This document shows positions 42,341 through 50,429 of a stretch of 56,095 nucleotides of DNA, piece by piece (the first letter of the stretch is position 1; each line of letters starts with the position of its first letter). Under the pieces are notes generated by a model. It saw nothing but the letters and a program-made list of their open reading frames with translations. It was not told the DNA's origin and made no database searches. This DNA is from an uncultured Clostridia bacterium (GTDB lineage Bacteria > Bacillota > Clostridia > Christensenellales > Borkfalkiaceae), in assembly GCA_947624225.1 (NCBI GenBank), contig CANQJF010000007.1, positions 1 through 56,095 of the forward strand, written 5' to 3'. A program made the translations under genes and the position numbers.

Positions 42341-42638
42341 AATGGTCGTGCCCTTGCCTTCCCCTTTGGGGAAGGTGCCCCGAACCTTGTGAGGGGGTGT
42401 AGGGGGTGGGGTGGCGACGGAGGCATGGTCGTGCCCTTGCCTTCCCCTTTGGGGAAAGTACCCCGAAGGGGCGGATGAGGTTTCCGCATTTTCACCTCAT
42501 CAGTCTCGCGTTGCTCGACAGCTTCCTCAGAGGGGAAGCCAAGAACCCCCCTTTGTCTCGGCTTCGCATCAACATCTCCCCTTACAGGGGCGACAAGGAC
42601 CTGCCCTCCGAACCAATTTACGAGATAATCAGAATATT
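42341..42638 (+). repeat. Composite dispersed-repeat block between smc and ftsY
   Basis: This 298-base gap holds no gene. It contains two copies of a TTCCCCTTTGGGGAA-centred palindrome (about 42359-42385 and 42441-42470). A segment at about 42495-42548 recurs inverted at about 45214-45266 with only a few mismatches. A segment at about 42555-42600 is similar to about 54419-54475. These are intergenic repeat units of this genome, possibly non-autonomous elements. Confidence 0.7.
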
Positions 42639-43535
42639 ATGGGTATTTTCAGTAAGATAAAGGAAGCCCTGCAAAAGACCAGGGCCAATGTCTCCACCAA
42701 ACTTCGCCAACTGTTCTTAAAAAACAAGATCGGCGATGCTTTCTATGAGGAGCTCGAAGAGATCCTCATTTCCTCCGATGTCTCCGTGAAAACGGCCGAG
42801 GCCGTCGTCGAAGAGGTCAAGGAGGAGGCAATCGGCAACAAGATCAAAGACGAGCAATATGTCACAGATCTCCTCAAAGATATCTTGGAGGAGACGTTAA
42901 ACGAGGCACCCATGCCTGAGATCCACTATCCGTGCGTCATTATGATGGTGGGTGTGAACGGCGTCGGCAAGACGACGACCATCGGGAAACTCGCCGCCTA
43001 TTTCACGGCACAGAAAAAGACGGTCACCGTCGCCGCGGCGGATACTTTCCGCGCTGCCGCCATCGATCAATTGGGCGTCTGGGCCGACCGCGCCAAGGTG
43101 CGCATCGTCAAGCACGAGGAGGGGAGCGATCCCTCGGCCGTCGTCTATGATGCCGTCTCCTCGGCCAAGGCGAGAAGAACGGACGTTTTGCTCATCGATA
43201 CGGCGGGACGGCTTCACGTCAAGGACAACCTCATGAATGAGCTCAAAAAGATGGACCGTGTCGTGGAGCGGGAGTTCCCCGAGGCGTCGTTCTACAAATT
43301 CTTGGTGCTCGACGCCACCACGGGGCAAAATGCCTATTCGCAGGCGCGCGTGTTCAAGGAGGCGGTCGATCTCGATGGGATCGTGCTCACCAAGTTGGAC
43401 GGAACGGCCAAGGGCGGGTTCGTCTTTTCGCTGTGCGGGGAGCTCAAAGTCCCCGTCGTCTTTGCGGGCGTCGGAGAAAAGCTCGGCGATCTCGAACGCT
43501 TCGACGCAGAGGAATTCGTGGAGGGATTCTTTTAA
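42639..43535 (+). CDS. ftsY: Signal recognition particle receptor FtsY
   Basis: A 298-residue SRP receptor GTPase that docks ribosome-SRP complexes at the membrane. The N domain (MGIFSKIKEALQKT) begins at the ATG at 42639. The G domain has GVNGVGKTTTIGKLA, AADTFRAAAIDQL, DTAGRLH, TKLDGTAKGG and GVGEKLGDLERF. It lacks a long acidic A domain, as in many Bacillota. The start is set by family homology; no clear ribosome site is seen, since the repeat block lies just upstream. Confidence 0.96.
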   Translation: MGIFSKIKEALQKTRANVSTKLRQLFLKNKIGDAFYEELEEILISSDVSVKTAEAVVEEVKEEAIGNKIKDEQYVTDLLKDILEETLNEAPMPEIHYPCVIMMVGVNGVGKTTTIGKLAAYFTAQKKTVTVAAADTFRAAAIDQLGVWADRAKVRIVKHEEGSDPSAVVYDAVSSAKARRTDVLLIDTAGRLHVKDNLMNELKKMDRVVEREFPEASFYKFLVLDATTGQNAYSQARVFKEAVDLDGIVLTKLDGTAKGGFVFSLCGELKVPVVFAGVGEKLGDLERFDAEEFVEGFF

Positions 43536-44038
43536 TGGCAAAAAAACGCGGTCTTACAAAGGGTGAAAAGTGCAAGGCGGCCGTGGGCGGGTTCTTGGCG
43601 AGCTACCGGCTCGGGCTGGATGCGTGGGCGCTCGGGCTGTGCGGGATCTTAATTCTGCCCCTGCTCGTCTGGGCGTTTTATTCCCCCGCGAACGATGTTT
43701 TTCGGCAGGCGCCGACGGATGCGCTCAGGATCTTCGGATACATCTTTTTGGCGCTCTCCGCTGTCGTTTTGGTGTTTGTCGTGAAGCAGGAGCAAAAACC
43801 GGTCGACTTCTTTTCGCCGTTCGCGGTCTTTGCCCTGCTCTCGGTGATATTATACCTCGTTGCATGGGTGTTTTACTTTGCCGCATACGTCAACATTGCC
43901 GTGCTGCTCTTTCTCACCATCCTGCCCTGCACGGGGCTCGGCTGCTTTGCGGCGATGCGGCGGAACTATTTTGCACTCGTGCCCATCCTGATCTTCTTTG
44001 CGCTGCAACTCTCTTATACCTGCATCTACATTCTTTAA
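43535..44038 (+). CDS. Hypothetical integral membrane protein after ftsY
   Basis: A 167-residue protein with about four to five membrane helices (near residues 28-48, 62-82, 92-112, 117-135 and 145-165) and a basic N-terminus. I do not recognise a family. The ATG overlaps the ftsY stop by one base, with GGAGGG upstream, so it is translationally coupled to ftsY. Confidence 0.75.
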   Translation: MAKKRGLTKGEKCKAAVGGFLASYRLGLDAWALGLCGILILPLLVWAFYSPANDVFRQAPTDALRIFGYIFLALSAVVLVFVVKQEQKPVDFFSPFAVFALLSVILYLVAWVFYFAAYVNIAVLLFLTILPCTGLGCFAAMRRNYFALVPILIFFALQLSYTCIYIL

Positions 44039-44054
44039 ATTCTCTGAAAACGCG

Positions 44055-44083
44055 CCGCTTCCCCATGACAGGGAAGCGGTTTG
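44055..44083 (+). terminator. Terminator after the ftsY transcript
   Basis: CCGCTTCCC (44055-44063) pairs with GGGAAGCGG (44071-44079); only a short T run follows. Confidence 0.6.
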
Positions 44084-44114
44084 AAATTTATTTAATATAT
44101 TTTTTCCAAAACCC

Positions 44115-44143
44115 TTGACATTTTGGGATTTGTGGTTTAAAAT
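44115..44143 (+). promoter_or_regulatory. Promoter of the membrane protein gene at 44203
   Basis: TTGACA (44115-44120) and TAAAAT (44138-44143) have a 17-base spacer. Confidence 0.7.
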
Positions 44144-44202
44144 AAATTTAAACTCGGGGGCGACGGTTTTGTGGCCTACATTTGACGATAGGGAGAAACA
44201 GA

Positions 44203-44697
44203 ATGAAAAAAACAACCAAAATGATGGTGGCTATTTCCGTCCTCGCGTTTATCACCTTTTTAATTACTTACGGAGTTCTTTGCTATGAACTCGGCGCTTC
44301 CTATTTATTCCACAGTGGCCAGCCGATCAAGACTTCCGAGTTTGAAAATATTGTCATGATATTTGTTATCCCCATTTATTCTCTCGTTCTGCTTGTTGTC
44401 GCTTTGGTCTTGCTGCATCAAGATGCGGCGCTCACGAAGCGGCCGTACATTGCTATGGCAATTTTGAATTTTGGTCCATGGTTTTTGTTTTGGGCTTATT
44501 ACTTTCTTTATCCTTTGATCGACAAGACTGTTTCCTTTGACCTCTCCGAACTGTGGTTTCCGATTGCCATGACGGTGATGACATTTGTGATCGCCGTCTG
44601 CTATGTCAGCATTGCGGTGGATATTGCCAAGACGGACCGCGAGAGGGCGCAAAAAAAGAGCGGCGTCTCCGGCCCGGGAAAGGAGATATCCGGCTGA
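44203..44697 (+). CDS. Hypothetical four-helix membrane protein
   Basis: A 164-residue protein with four predicted membrane helices (about residues 8-28, 48-70, 82-102 and 115-138) and a charged C-terminal tail. No family was recognised. GGGAG lies 7 bases before the ATG at 44203. It has its own promoter and stands alone. Confidence 0.75.
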   Translation: MKKTTKMMVAISVLAFITFLITYGVLCYELGASYLFHSGQPIKTSEFENIVMIFVIPIYSLVLLVVALVLLHQDAALTKRPYIAMAILNFGPWFLFWAYYFLYPLIDKTVSFDLSELWFPIAMTVMTFVIAVCYVSIAVDIAKTDRERAQKKSGVSGPGKEISG

Positions 44698-44737
44698 CAC
44701 ACGCCCCTAAACCAAGCCATTCCGTAAAAAGAAATTG

Positions 44738-44817
44738 ACATCTGTCAAGCGAAAATGCAAACATCTGTCAAGAAGAAAGCAAACATCCGCCAAGCAAATT
44801 TGCTCGACGGATGTTTT
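44738..44817 (+). repeat. Three 22-base tandem repeats ending in a terminator hairpin
   Basis: Three units of about 22 bases share ACATCTGTCAAG or ACATCCGCCAAG. The last unit pairs with GACGGATGT to make a hairpin followed by TTTTTT (44779-44817), which probably ends the preceding transcript. The same motif (GTCCGTCAAGCGAAAATGC...GACGGATGTTTTT) forms the hairpin at 47187-47220. Confidence 0.65.
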
Positions 44818-45355
44818 TTGTCATTTTGTGTACCCAAGGCCCAAGCCCCGCTGTCATACCGACTACTTGTCATTCCGAGCCGAAGCGGCTTTACAACGTC
44901 CGAATTGCCTCTCCGCGAGGGAATCTTATTACGTTAAGTCCAAATGGTACGCGGATGCCATGCTTTTTTTCTTCGCTCTTCCTATCCTTGGTCGCAGTAA
45001 GATTTCTCGCAGATGAGCAGTTCGTTGAAAATCGTGCTCTATCGGCTCGAAATGACAAATCGTGCCTTGGGACGCGCTGTCATACCTTCCGTAACGGCGC
45101 ACGAGCCCCCTCCATGGGAGGGGGACTCCCCAAGGGGGTGGGGTGGCGCCTTACTTGTCATTCCGAGCCGAAGCGGCTTTACAACGTCCGAATTGCGAGG
45201 GAGAAAGATTTCTTGGCTTCCCCTCTGGGGAAGCTGTCGAGCAACGCGAGACTGATGAGGGGTGTTCTGAAAATGTAGTGACCTCATCCGTCACGGCTTC
45301 GCCGTGCCACCTTCCCCAAAGGGGAAGGTAAGAGATGTGGACTTCGTATAGGGAA
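44818..45355 (+). repeat. Gene-free block of dispersed repeats
   Basis: No gene is supported here. A 45-base sequence at 44864-44908 (beginning TACTTGTCATTCCGAGCC) is repeated exactly at 45152-45196. A unit at about 45214-45266 is an inverted near-copy of 42495-42548. Palindromic TTCCCCAAAGGGGAA-type segments lie near 45300-45330. The flanking phrase 'TCATTCCGAGCCGAAGCGGC' style repeat is common as scattered intergenic DNA in such genomes. Confidence 0.7.
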
Positions 45356-46888
45356 TCAATCGCGCAAGATGGTTTTGCCGCCATCTTCGCTGTGGCCGAT
45401 ATAGGCTCCGTTTGCGCTGTAAAATTTTCTTCCGTCTTGGCTGTATACCGTCATCGAGGTACCCATGTCCGTGGTGAAGGTGTACTCTTTCATCTCCACG
45501 GACTTGCCGAAGATCGCCCCCGCAAACGAATCTCCGGCGTCGCTCTCCACGTGCAAAAGCCATAGAACGAGCGACAGGATGAAAACGACGAAGAGCACGA
45601 ACAGTGCGATTACGAGGACGGCAATGACCGCCGCGACGATGAGGGCGATGAGAAGAGGCAACAGCAGAGCGGAGGCGAGCACAAAGCCGATTGCCGCCTT
45701 GGAGCTCGTCTTTTCTCCCAGAAAATAGGGGAAGAGAAAGAGCGTTGCAACTTGCGTGCAAATGACGGAGGCGAGCAGAAGATAGACGAGATAACCGAGT
45801 GCCGCATCGCTTCCCGCCAAATACAACTCCGCACACGCCACGGAGTTATAAATTACCATGAGGTCGATCTGCGCGAAACAGAGGGCGCCGAGCATCGCGA
45901 GCAGCGCGGCATAGCCCTTGGGAAGTCTCAAAGGATTGTGCGTGCCGAGATAGACGAGATATATGGGCAAGAGCGCAAAGATGAGCTGGGGCAAGATGTC
46001 CCCGGTGAGGGAGTTGGTGTAATATCCCCAATACCCCGCACCCGCATGCCACAAAATCCGCGGAGTAAAGAGTTCTCTGAAAAATACACTGATCGTGTAT
46101 ATAAAATCGATAAACGGGGGTAGTGATTCGGCCAAATCGTCATTTGAATTCATGAGAATGCCGTTGAAGTCAAAGGCGCGGAGGAAAACGTCGCGGAAAT
46201 AAGTTGCCGAATATGCAATGAACGCCGCCAAAAACAGCACCGTGAGCACAAGAAATGCGGGCAGCTTGGAGGCATGTTCATCGCACATGCGCGCACGCAA
46301 TTTCTTTGTGCCCGCGCCGAGCTTTCTGCATTTCTTTCGAAACTTTTGGAAAAAGCCATCCTGCTTCTTAACGACCGTCTTTCCCTCGGTCAGAGCGCTT
46401 TCGGTGGGGGCATGTCCGCCCTCTGCGGTCTCAGAAGAGGTTTCCGCCTGTTCATCTTGGGCGCTCTCGGGGGCAATTTCGTCTGAGGGGACCGCCGTGT
46501 TTTCGGCAAAGCGCTTCTTCGGCAGGGCACTCAGCATGAGGATGCTCCCGATCAAGGAGAAAATGGAGGTCGCAAAGCAGTATAGCCAAAAGAGCGCCAA
46601 AATGCTCACGACGAGCAAGCCGATCAATTCCGCGCGCCCGCCCTTCTTTCCGTACACGGAGAGGAGAATGATGGAGAGAGCGATCCCGAATTGCGCGAGG
46701 CAAAACATCAAATTTCCGGCGGTATTATGCAAAAACAATGCCATCCCGTCGATTTCAAAACCATCGCCCACAGAGCTTATAGAGCTTACAAGGATGGAAA
46801 GTATCCAGGCCATTGGATAACCGAAAACTCCTATGGCACCTATGATGCTGAGCACAAAGCCCGCCGTCATCCGCTTCTTTTTGATCAT
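45356..46888 (-). CDS. Hypothetical multi-pass membrane protein under XRE control
   Basis: A 510-residue protein. Three to four helices (residues 10-125), a cytosolic acidic-then-basic linker (about 130-205), and then about seven to eight further helices to residue 455. A soluble C-terminal segment (TTDMGTSMTVYSQDGRKFYS) follows. No family was recognised. The start at 46888 follows AAAGGAG by 5 bases; the ATG at 46906 is less likely. A divergent XRE regulator and shared palindromes suggest it is controlled by that repressor. Confidence 0.78.
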   Translation of the reverse strand: MIKKKRMTAGFVLSIIGAIGVFGYPMAWILSILVSSISSVGDGFEIDGMALFLHNTAGNLMFCLAQFGIALSIILLSVYGKKGGRAELIGLLVVSILALFWLYCFATSIFSLIGSILMLSALPKKRFAENTAVPSDEIAPESAQDEQAETSSETAEGGHAPTESALTEGKTVVKKQDGFFQKFRKKCRKLGAGTKKLRARMCDEHASKLPAFLVLTVLFLAAFIAYSATYFRDVFLRAFDFNGILMNSNDDLAESLPPFIDFIYTISVFFRELFTPRILWHAGAGYWGYYTNSLTGDILPQLIFALLPIYLVYLGTHNPLRLPKGYAALLAMLGALCFAQIDLMVIYNSVACAELYLAGSDAALGYLVYLLLASVICTQVATLFLFPYFLGEKTSSKAAIGFVLASALLLPLLIALIVAAVIAVLVIALFVLFVVFILSLVLWLLHVESDAGDSFAGAIFGKSVEMKEYTFTTDMGTSMTVYSQDGRKFYSANGAYIGHSEDGGKTILRD

Positions 46889-46917
46889 AACGACTCCTTT
46901 GTTCAAATTCTTGGATT

Positions 46918-46968
46918 TATCCCAAATTGGGATATTTTTATTATACCGAATCGGTATAATATTGTCAA
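46918..46968 (-). promoter_or_regulatory. Divergent promoter region with two operator palindromes
   Basis: On the minus strand TTGACA (46968-46963) and TATAAT (46945-46940) have a 17-base spacer. A palindrome, TTATACCGA A TCGGTATAA (46941-46959), lies in this spacer and overlaps a plus-strand TATAAT (46955-46960). A second palindrome, TATCCCAA A TTGGGATA (46918-46934), lies just downstream of the minus-strand -10. Both are placed to bind the XRE protein. Confidence 0.75.
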
Positions 46969-46978
46969 GAGAATTTCC

Positions 46979-47185
46979 ATGATAAGATTAAAAATGTTGC
47001 GCAAAGAGAGGCACATTTCCCAACTGAAATTGGCGATGGATCTCGGTTTGAACCAAAACAGCATCTCGCGCTATGAGACGGGCGAGCATGAGGCCGACTA
47101 CAAGACGCTCATTGCACTCGCCGACTATTTCGATGTCTCCATCGACTACCTGCTCGAACGCACGAAAAATCCCAAAAGAAATTGA
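46979..47185 (+). CDS. Small XRE-family HTH transcriptional regulator
   Basis: A 68-residue protein that is little more than a Cro/C1-type helix-turn-helix: RLKMLRKERHISQLKLAMDL, then NQNSISRYETGEHEADYKTL, then YFDVSIDYLLERT. The start at 46979 lies just after the operator region and gives a full HTH; longer in-frame starts would run through the divergent promoter. It probably represses the membrane protein gene on the other strand and itself. Confidence 0.88.
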   Translation: MIRLKMLRKERHISQLKLAMDLGLNQNSISRYETGEHEADYKTLIALADYFDVSIDYLLERTKNPKRN

Positions 47186-47186
47186 T

Positions 47187-47220
47187 GTCCGTCAAGCGAA
47201 AATGCTTGACGGATGTTTTT
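47187..47220 (+). terminator. Terminator of the XRE gene overlapping the ylxM promoter
   Basis: TCCGTCAAGC (47188-47197) pairs with GCTTGACGGA (47204-47213) around GAAAAT and is followed by TGTTTTTTT. The 3' arm contains the -35 box of the next promoter. Confidence 0.75.
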
Positions 47221-47234
47221 TTATCTGATATAAT
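47206..47234 (+). promoter_or_regulatory. Promoter of ylxM-ffh
   Basis: TTGACG (47206-47211) and TATAAT (47229-47234) have a 17-base spacer. The short leader holds a GTCAAG/CTTGAC hairpin just before the ribosome site. Confidence 0.75.
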
Positions 47235-47273
47235 CATGCTTGTCAAGGAGAATTGCTTGACGGGGAGGAGCAT

Positions 47274-47690
47274 ATGCCGTTTGCCACGATCAAGGATGTG
47301 CCCATGCCGAAGCCGCGGAAAGACCTCAAATATCTGCAACTCTTCGATGCGTACGGGCCGCTCCTCACCGAGACCCAACGCGACATCTGCAATCTCTACT
47401 ACATGTGCGACCTCTCCCTTTTGGAGATCGCGGAGGAGAAGGGTATTTCCAAACAGGCCGTCTCCGATGCGCTCAAAAAGAGCCGCGAGCTCATGGATTC
47501 CTATGAGGAAAAATTGCACTTTTGCGCGTCGACCGCAGAGTATAGTCTCGCCGTCTCCGATATGATGACGCGCGTGACGCGGGCCGTGGAAGAATTTGCG
47601 GAGGCGCACCCCGAATTTTCCCAAGAGATGACCGCGATTGCGGACATGGTATGCGTCGGTGAGGTCATCAGCTCCGACGAGGAGGATTAA
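47274..47690 (+). CDS. ylxM: YlxM/p13-like HTH protein of the SRP operon
   Basis: A 138-residue protein with a sigma-70 region-4-like helix-turn-helix near residues 20-75: LFDAYGPLLTETQRDICNLY, then LSLLEIAEEKGISKQAVSDA. YlxM is encoded with ffh in Bacillota and influences SRP function; its exact role is unsettled. The acidic C-terminal tail is longer than in short homologues (about 105-115 residues). GGGGAGGAG precedes the ATG at 47274; ffh starts at the next base after its stop. Confidence 0.92.
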   Translation: MPFATIKDVPMPKPRKDLKYLQLFDAYGPLLTETQRDICNLYYMCDLSLLEIAEEKGISKQAVSDALKKSRELMDSYEEKLHFCASTAEYSLAVSDMMTRVTRAVEEFAEAHPEFSQEMTAIADMVCVGEVISSDEED

Positions 47691-49004
47691 ATGGCACTTT
47701 TCGAATCGCTCTCCGAGCGCCTCAACCATATCTTTTCCAAACTCACCAAGCGCGGGAAACTCACCGAGCTTGAAATCAAGACTGCCATGCGCGAGGTGCG
47801 CGTCGCGCTCTTGGAGGCAGATGTCAACCTCAAAGTCGTGAAGAACTTCATTGCCGAGGTCTCCGAGAAAGCGGTCGGCCAGCAGGTGTTGGAGAGCTTG
47901 AATCCCGCCCAGCAGGTCATCAAGATCGTCAACGACGAGCTCATCGCGCTGATGGGCTCGGGTAACGCCAAGTTGGAGGTCTCTCCCAAGCCGCCCACAG
48001 TCATCATGATGTGCGGCCTCCAAGGCGCCGGCAAGACGACGATGTGCGCAAAACTCGCCGTTCAGCTCAAAAAACAGGGCAAAAAGCCCCTGCTCGTCGC
48101 AGGAGACATCTACCGCCCCGCGGCCATCGACCAGCTCAAAGTCGTGGGGGGCAAGGCGGGTGCCGAGGTGTTCGAACGGGGCACACAGGACCCCGTCAAG
48201 ACGGCGCGCGAGGCCGTCGATTATGCTAAAAAGATGGGCTTCGACACCGTTGTCATCGACACGGCGGGCCGCCTGCACATCGACGAAAAGCTCATGGCCG
48301 AGCTGGAAAACATCACCAAGGCCGTGAACGTCACCGAAATTTTGCTCACGGTGGACGCCATGACGGGGCAGGACGCGGTCAACGTGGCCGAGACTTTCAA
48401 CGCACGGCTGAACGTGACGGGCGTCATCCTCACCAAGCTCGACGGCGACACCCGCGGCGGCGCATGCCTCTCCATCAAGGCGGTGACGGGCAAGCCCATC
48501 AAATTCATCGGCGTGGGAGAGAAGCTCACCGACCTCGAACCATTCTATCCCGACCGTATGGCGAGCCGCATCTTGGGCATGGGTGACGTGCTTTCGCTCA
48601 TCGAGAAAGCGCAGGAGGCTGTCTCCGAGCAACAAGCCAAGGAGATGGAGCGCAAGATGCGCGAGAATTCTTTCACCCTCGGCGACTACTTGACGCAGTT
48701 CGAAACGCTCAAAAAGATGGGCGGAGCGGGCGCACTCATGAGCATGCTCCCCGGGGCGGGGAAGCTCAAAATCAAGGAGGGGGACATCGACGAAAAGCGC
48801 CTCGAACGCATCCGCGCCATCATCCTCTCCATGACGCCCAAGGAGCGCGACAATCCGCAGATTTTAAATTATTCGCGCAAGAAGCGCATTGCGCTCGGAT
48901 CGGGCACAACGCTGCAAGAAGTCAACCAGCTTCTGAAACAATTCGAACAGACCAAACTCCTTATGAAGCAGATGAAGAGCGGAAAGCGGAGATTGCCGTT
49001 CTGA
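47691..49004 (+). CDS. ffh: Signal recognition particle protein Ffh
   Basis: A 437-residue SRP54 GTPase that binds signal sequences and 4.5S/6S-type SRP RNA and hands ribosomes to FtsY. NG domain motifs: GLQGAGKTTMCAKLA, AGDIYRPAAIDQL, DTAGRLHIDE, TKLDGDTRGG and GVGEKLTDLEPF. The Met-rich M domain with the RNA-binding motif (RIRAIILSMTPKERDNPQIL) lies at about residues 300-430. Directly abuts ylxM. Confidence 0.98.
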   Translation: MALFESLSERLNHIFSKLTKRGKLTELEIKTAMREVRVALLEADVNLKVVKNFIAEVSEKAVGQQVLESLNPAQQVIKIVNDELIALMGSGNAKLEVSPKPPTVIMMCGLQGAGKTTMCAKLAVQLKKQGKKPLLVAGDIYRPAAIDQLKVVGGKAGAEVFERGTQDPVKTAREAVDYAKKMGFDTVVIDTAGRLHIDEKLMAELENITKAVNVTEILLTVDAMTGQDAVNVAETFNARLNVTGVILTKLDGDTRGGACLSIKAVTGKPIKFIGVGEKLTDLEPFYPDRMASRILGMGDVLSLIEKAQEAVSEQQAKEMERKMRENSFTLGDYLTQFETLKKMGGAGALMSMLPGAGKLKIKEGDIDEKRLERIRAIILSMTPKERDNPQILNYSRKKRIALGSGTTLQEVNQLLKQFEQTKLLMKQMKSGKRRLPF

Positions 49005-49087
49005 GCAATTTCGAGGGCACCATGTCCGCAACCAAGCCTTCGGAAAAAGCGTGAAAGCGGCCCAATCGTGCCGCAAAAGCGTCGTCG

Positions 49088-49137
49088 AACTTATTAAAAT
49101 GATTCGACGATAGACTTATTAAAATAGACTTATTAAA
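49088..49137 (+). repeat. Three ACTTATTAAAAT-type repeats before rpsP
   Basis: The motif ACTTATTAAA occurs three times within 50 bases between ffh and rpsP. A GTCGAA/TTCGAC hairpin encloses the first copy. The role is unknown; it may mark a start or processing point for the rpsP transcript. Confidence 0.6.
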
Positions 49138-49191
49138 CTTGATGCAAAAATTTGCAAAACAAATTTCGTGAATATTTAGGAGGTAACAACT

Positions 49192-49485
49192 ATGGTAAAA
49201 ATGAGATTGGTGAGAATGGGCGACAAGAAGTCTCCCGTCTACCGTATCGTCGTCGTGGACGCGCGCAAGGCTGCAACGGGGGAATACATCGAGAAGATCG
49301 GCTTCTATGATCCCAAGTCCAATCCCGTCACGCTGGAAGTGGACGTCGAGAAGGCCAAGGAGTGGCTTGCGAAGGGCGTGCAACCCACCGAAACGGTGAA
49401 GAGCCTGCTCGTCAAGACGGGCGCGCTCGAAAAGAGCGACAAACTCTCTCCCTCCAAGACCAAGGGCAAGAGAAAGAAGAAGTAA
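49192..49485 (+). CDS. rpsP: 30S ribosomal protein S16
   Basis: A 97-residue S16. MVKMRLVRMGDKKSPVYRIV, then DARKAATGEYIEKIGFYDP, then GVQPTETVKSLL are diagnostic. The C-terminus is Lys-rich. AGGAGGT lies 8 bases before the ATG. Followed by khpA, as in many Bacillota. Confidence 0.98.
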   Translation: MVKMRLVRMGDKKSPVYRIVVVDARKAATGEYIEKIGFYDPKSNPVTLEVDVEKAKEWLAKGVQPTETVKSLLVKTGALEKSDKLSPSKTKGKRKKK

Positions 49486-49627
49486 TTTTTCCGCGCATCG
49501 CGAACTGCCCGGTTGCGCCGCAAGGGAGGCGTGATCTTCCAAAAGAGACGCCGCATCTGTCACGGCCGCACCGTGCATAGGGTGGAAATTTGCGAACCAC
49601 AACTCTCGTAATTCAAGGAGGATAGAC

Positions 49628-49867
49628 ATGTTAGAGCTTATCAAATACATTGTCGAGCAATTTGCGGAAGAAAAAGACAAAATCGAGTATGTCGTTGAGG
49701 AAACGGATGACGCCATCAATGTTACCGTTCTTTTGGCCGATTCCGACATGGGAAAGGTGATCGGGAAGCAGGGCAAGATCGCAAAGGCGCTCCGCACGCT
49801 CGTTCGTGCCGCCACGCCCAAGGATAGCAAAAAATACAACGTTGAGATCAAAGAGCGCGGAGAGTGA
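49628..49867 (+). CDS. khpA: KH-domain RNA-binding protein KhpA (YlqC)
   Basis: A 79-residue single KH domain with the GKQG loop (MGKVIGKQGKIAKALRTLV). KhpA forms a complex with KhpB and affects RNA levels and cell elongation in several Bacillota. AAGGAGG lies upstream of the start. In most relatives rimM and trmD follow; here only a small membrane protein does. Confidence 0.96.
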   Translation: MLELIKYIVEQFAEEKDKIEYVVEETDDAINVTVLLADSDMGKVIGKQGKIAKALRTLVRAATPKDSKKYNVEIKERGE

Positions 49868-49871
49868 GTCG

Positions 49872-50093
49872 ATGCAGTTGAAGTATATCTTGCTCATCCT
49901 CTCTTGGCTCTTGCTTTTGGCCGGTATTGTGCTCATCGTGCTCTCTTTTACGGTAAATCTCAGCCAATACTATGGCGCCGTCGCGTTGGGTCTGGGCGCT
50001 ATCCTCAGTCTTGTCGCGGTCATCCTTTGGCGGCGAGACATCAAGCGGCGAGACGAAGAAGCCCAACAAGCCATTCGGAAACAAAAGAAATGA
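49872..50093 (+). CDS. Small two-helix membrane protein
   Basis: A 73-residue protein with two hydrophobic helices (about residues 4-26 and 33-52) and a basic tail (RRDIKRRDEEAQQ). The ATG is 4 bases after khpA, with GGAGAG upstream, so it belongs to the same transcript. Family unknown. Confidence 0.72.
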   Translation: MQLKYILLILSWLLLLAGIVLIVLSFTVNLSQYYGAVALGLGAILSLVAVILWRRDIKRRDEEAQQAIRKQKK

Positions 50094-50098
50094 AAAAA

Positions 50099-50126
50099 GG
50101 TCCCGGCAATCAAACCGGGATTTTTT
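50099..50126 (+). terminator. Intrinsic terminator of ylxM-khpA operon
   Basis: TCCCGG (50101-50106) pairs with CCGGGA (50115-50120) and T6 follows. Confidence 0.8.
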
Positions 50127-50180
50127 ATGCCCTCGCGCCGCGGAGGGCTTTTTTTGACGGGAAGAATCTTGTGCGGGGGG

Positions 50181-50260
50181 TTTGAGAGGAGAGGCTTGCT
50201 CCAGGGATGGCTTTTGAGAGGAGACGGCTTGCTCCAGGGACGGCTTTTGAGAGGGACGGC
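50181..50260 (+). repeat. Imperfect tandem repeat of about 32 bases
   Basis: The unit TTTTGAGAGGAGACGGCTTG plus CTCCAGGGACGGC occurs about two and a half times (50181-50211, 50212-50244 and partial 50245-50260). No convincing gene lies in 50127-50429; short frames across it are repeat-driven. Confidence 0.7.
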
Positions 50261-50429
50261 TCGACACGGAAGATCTTCGGCCGTGCCCATTCATATTGAT
50301 AAAAATACATATGTGCTTTCAGACATGGGTGGGGGATTTTATGTCCGATTGCAGAAAAACACATATGCCGACATATGTCTTTGGACGCAAATCTTTCCTG
50401 TGCGGTGGGGGAGTTCGGCGCGGATAAGG

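Noticed and set aside
44738-44817. The 22-base tandem repeats considered as a CRISPR array
   Set aside because: Units are directly adjacent with no spacers, only three copies exist, and no cas gene is nearby.
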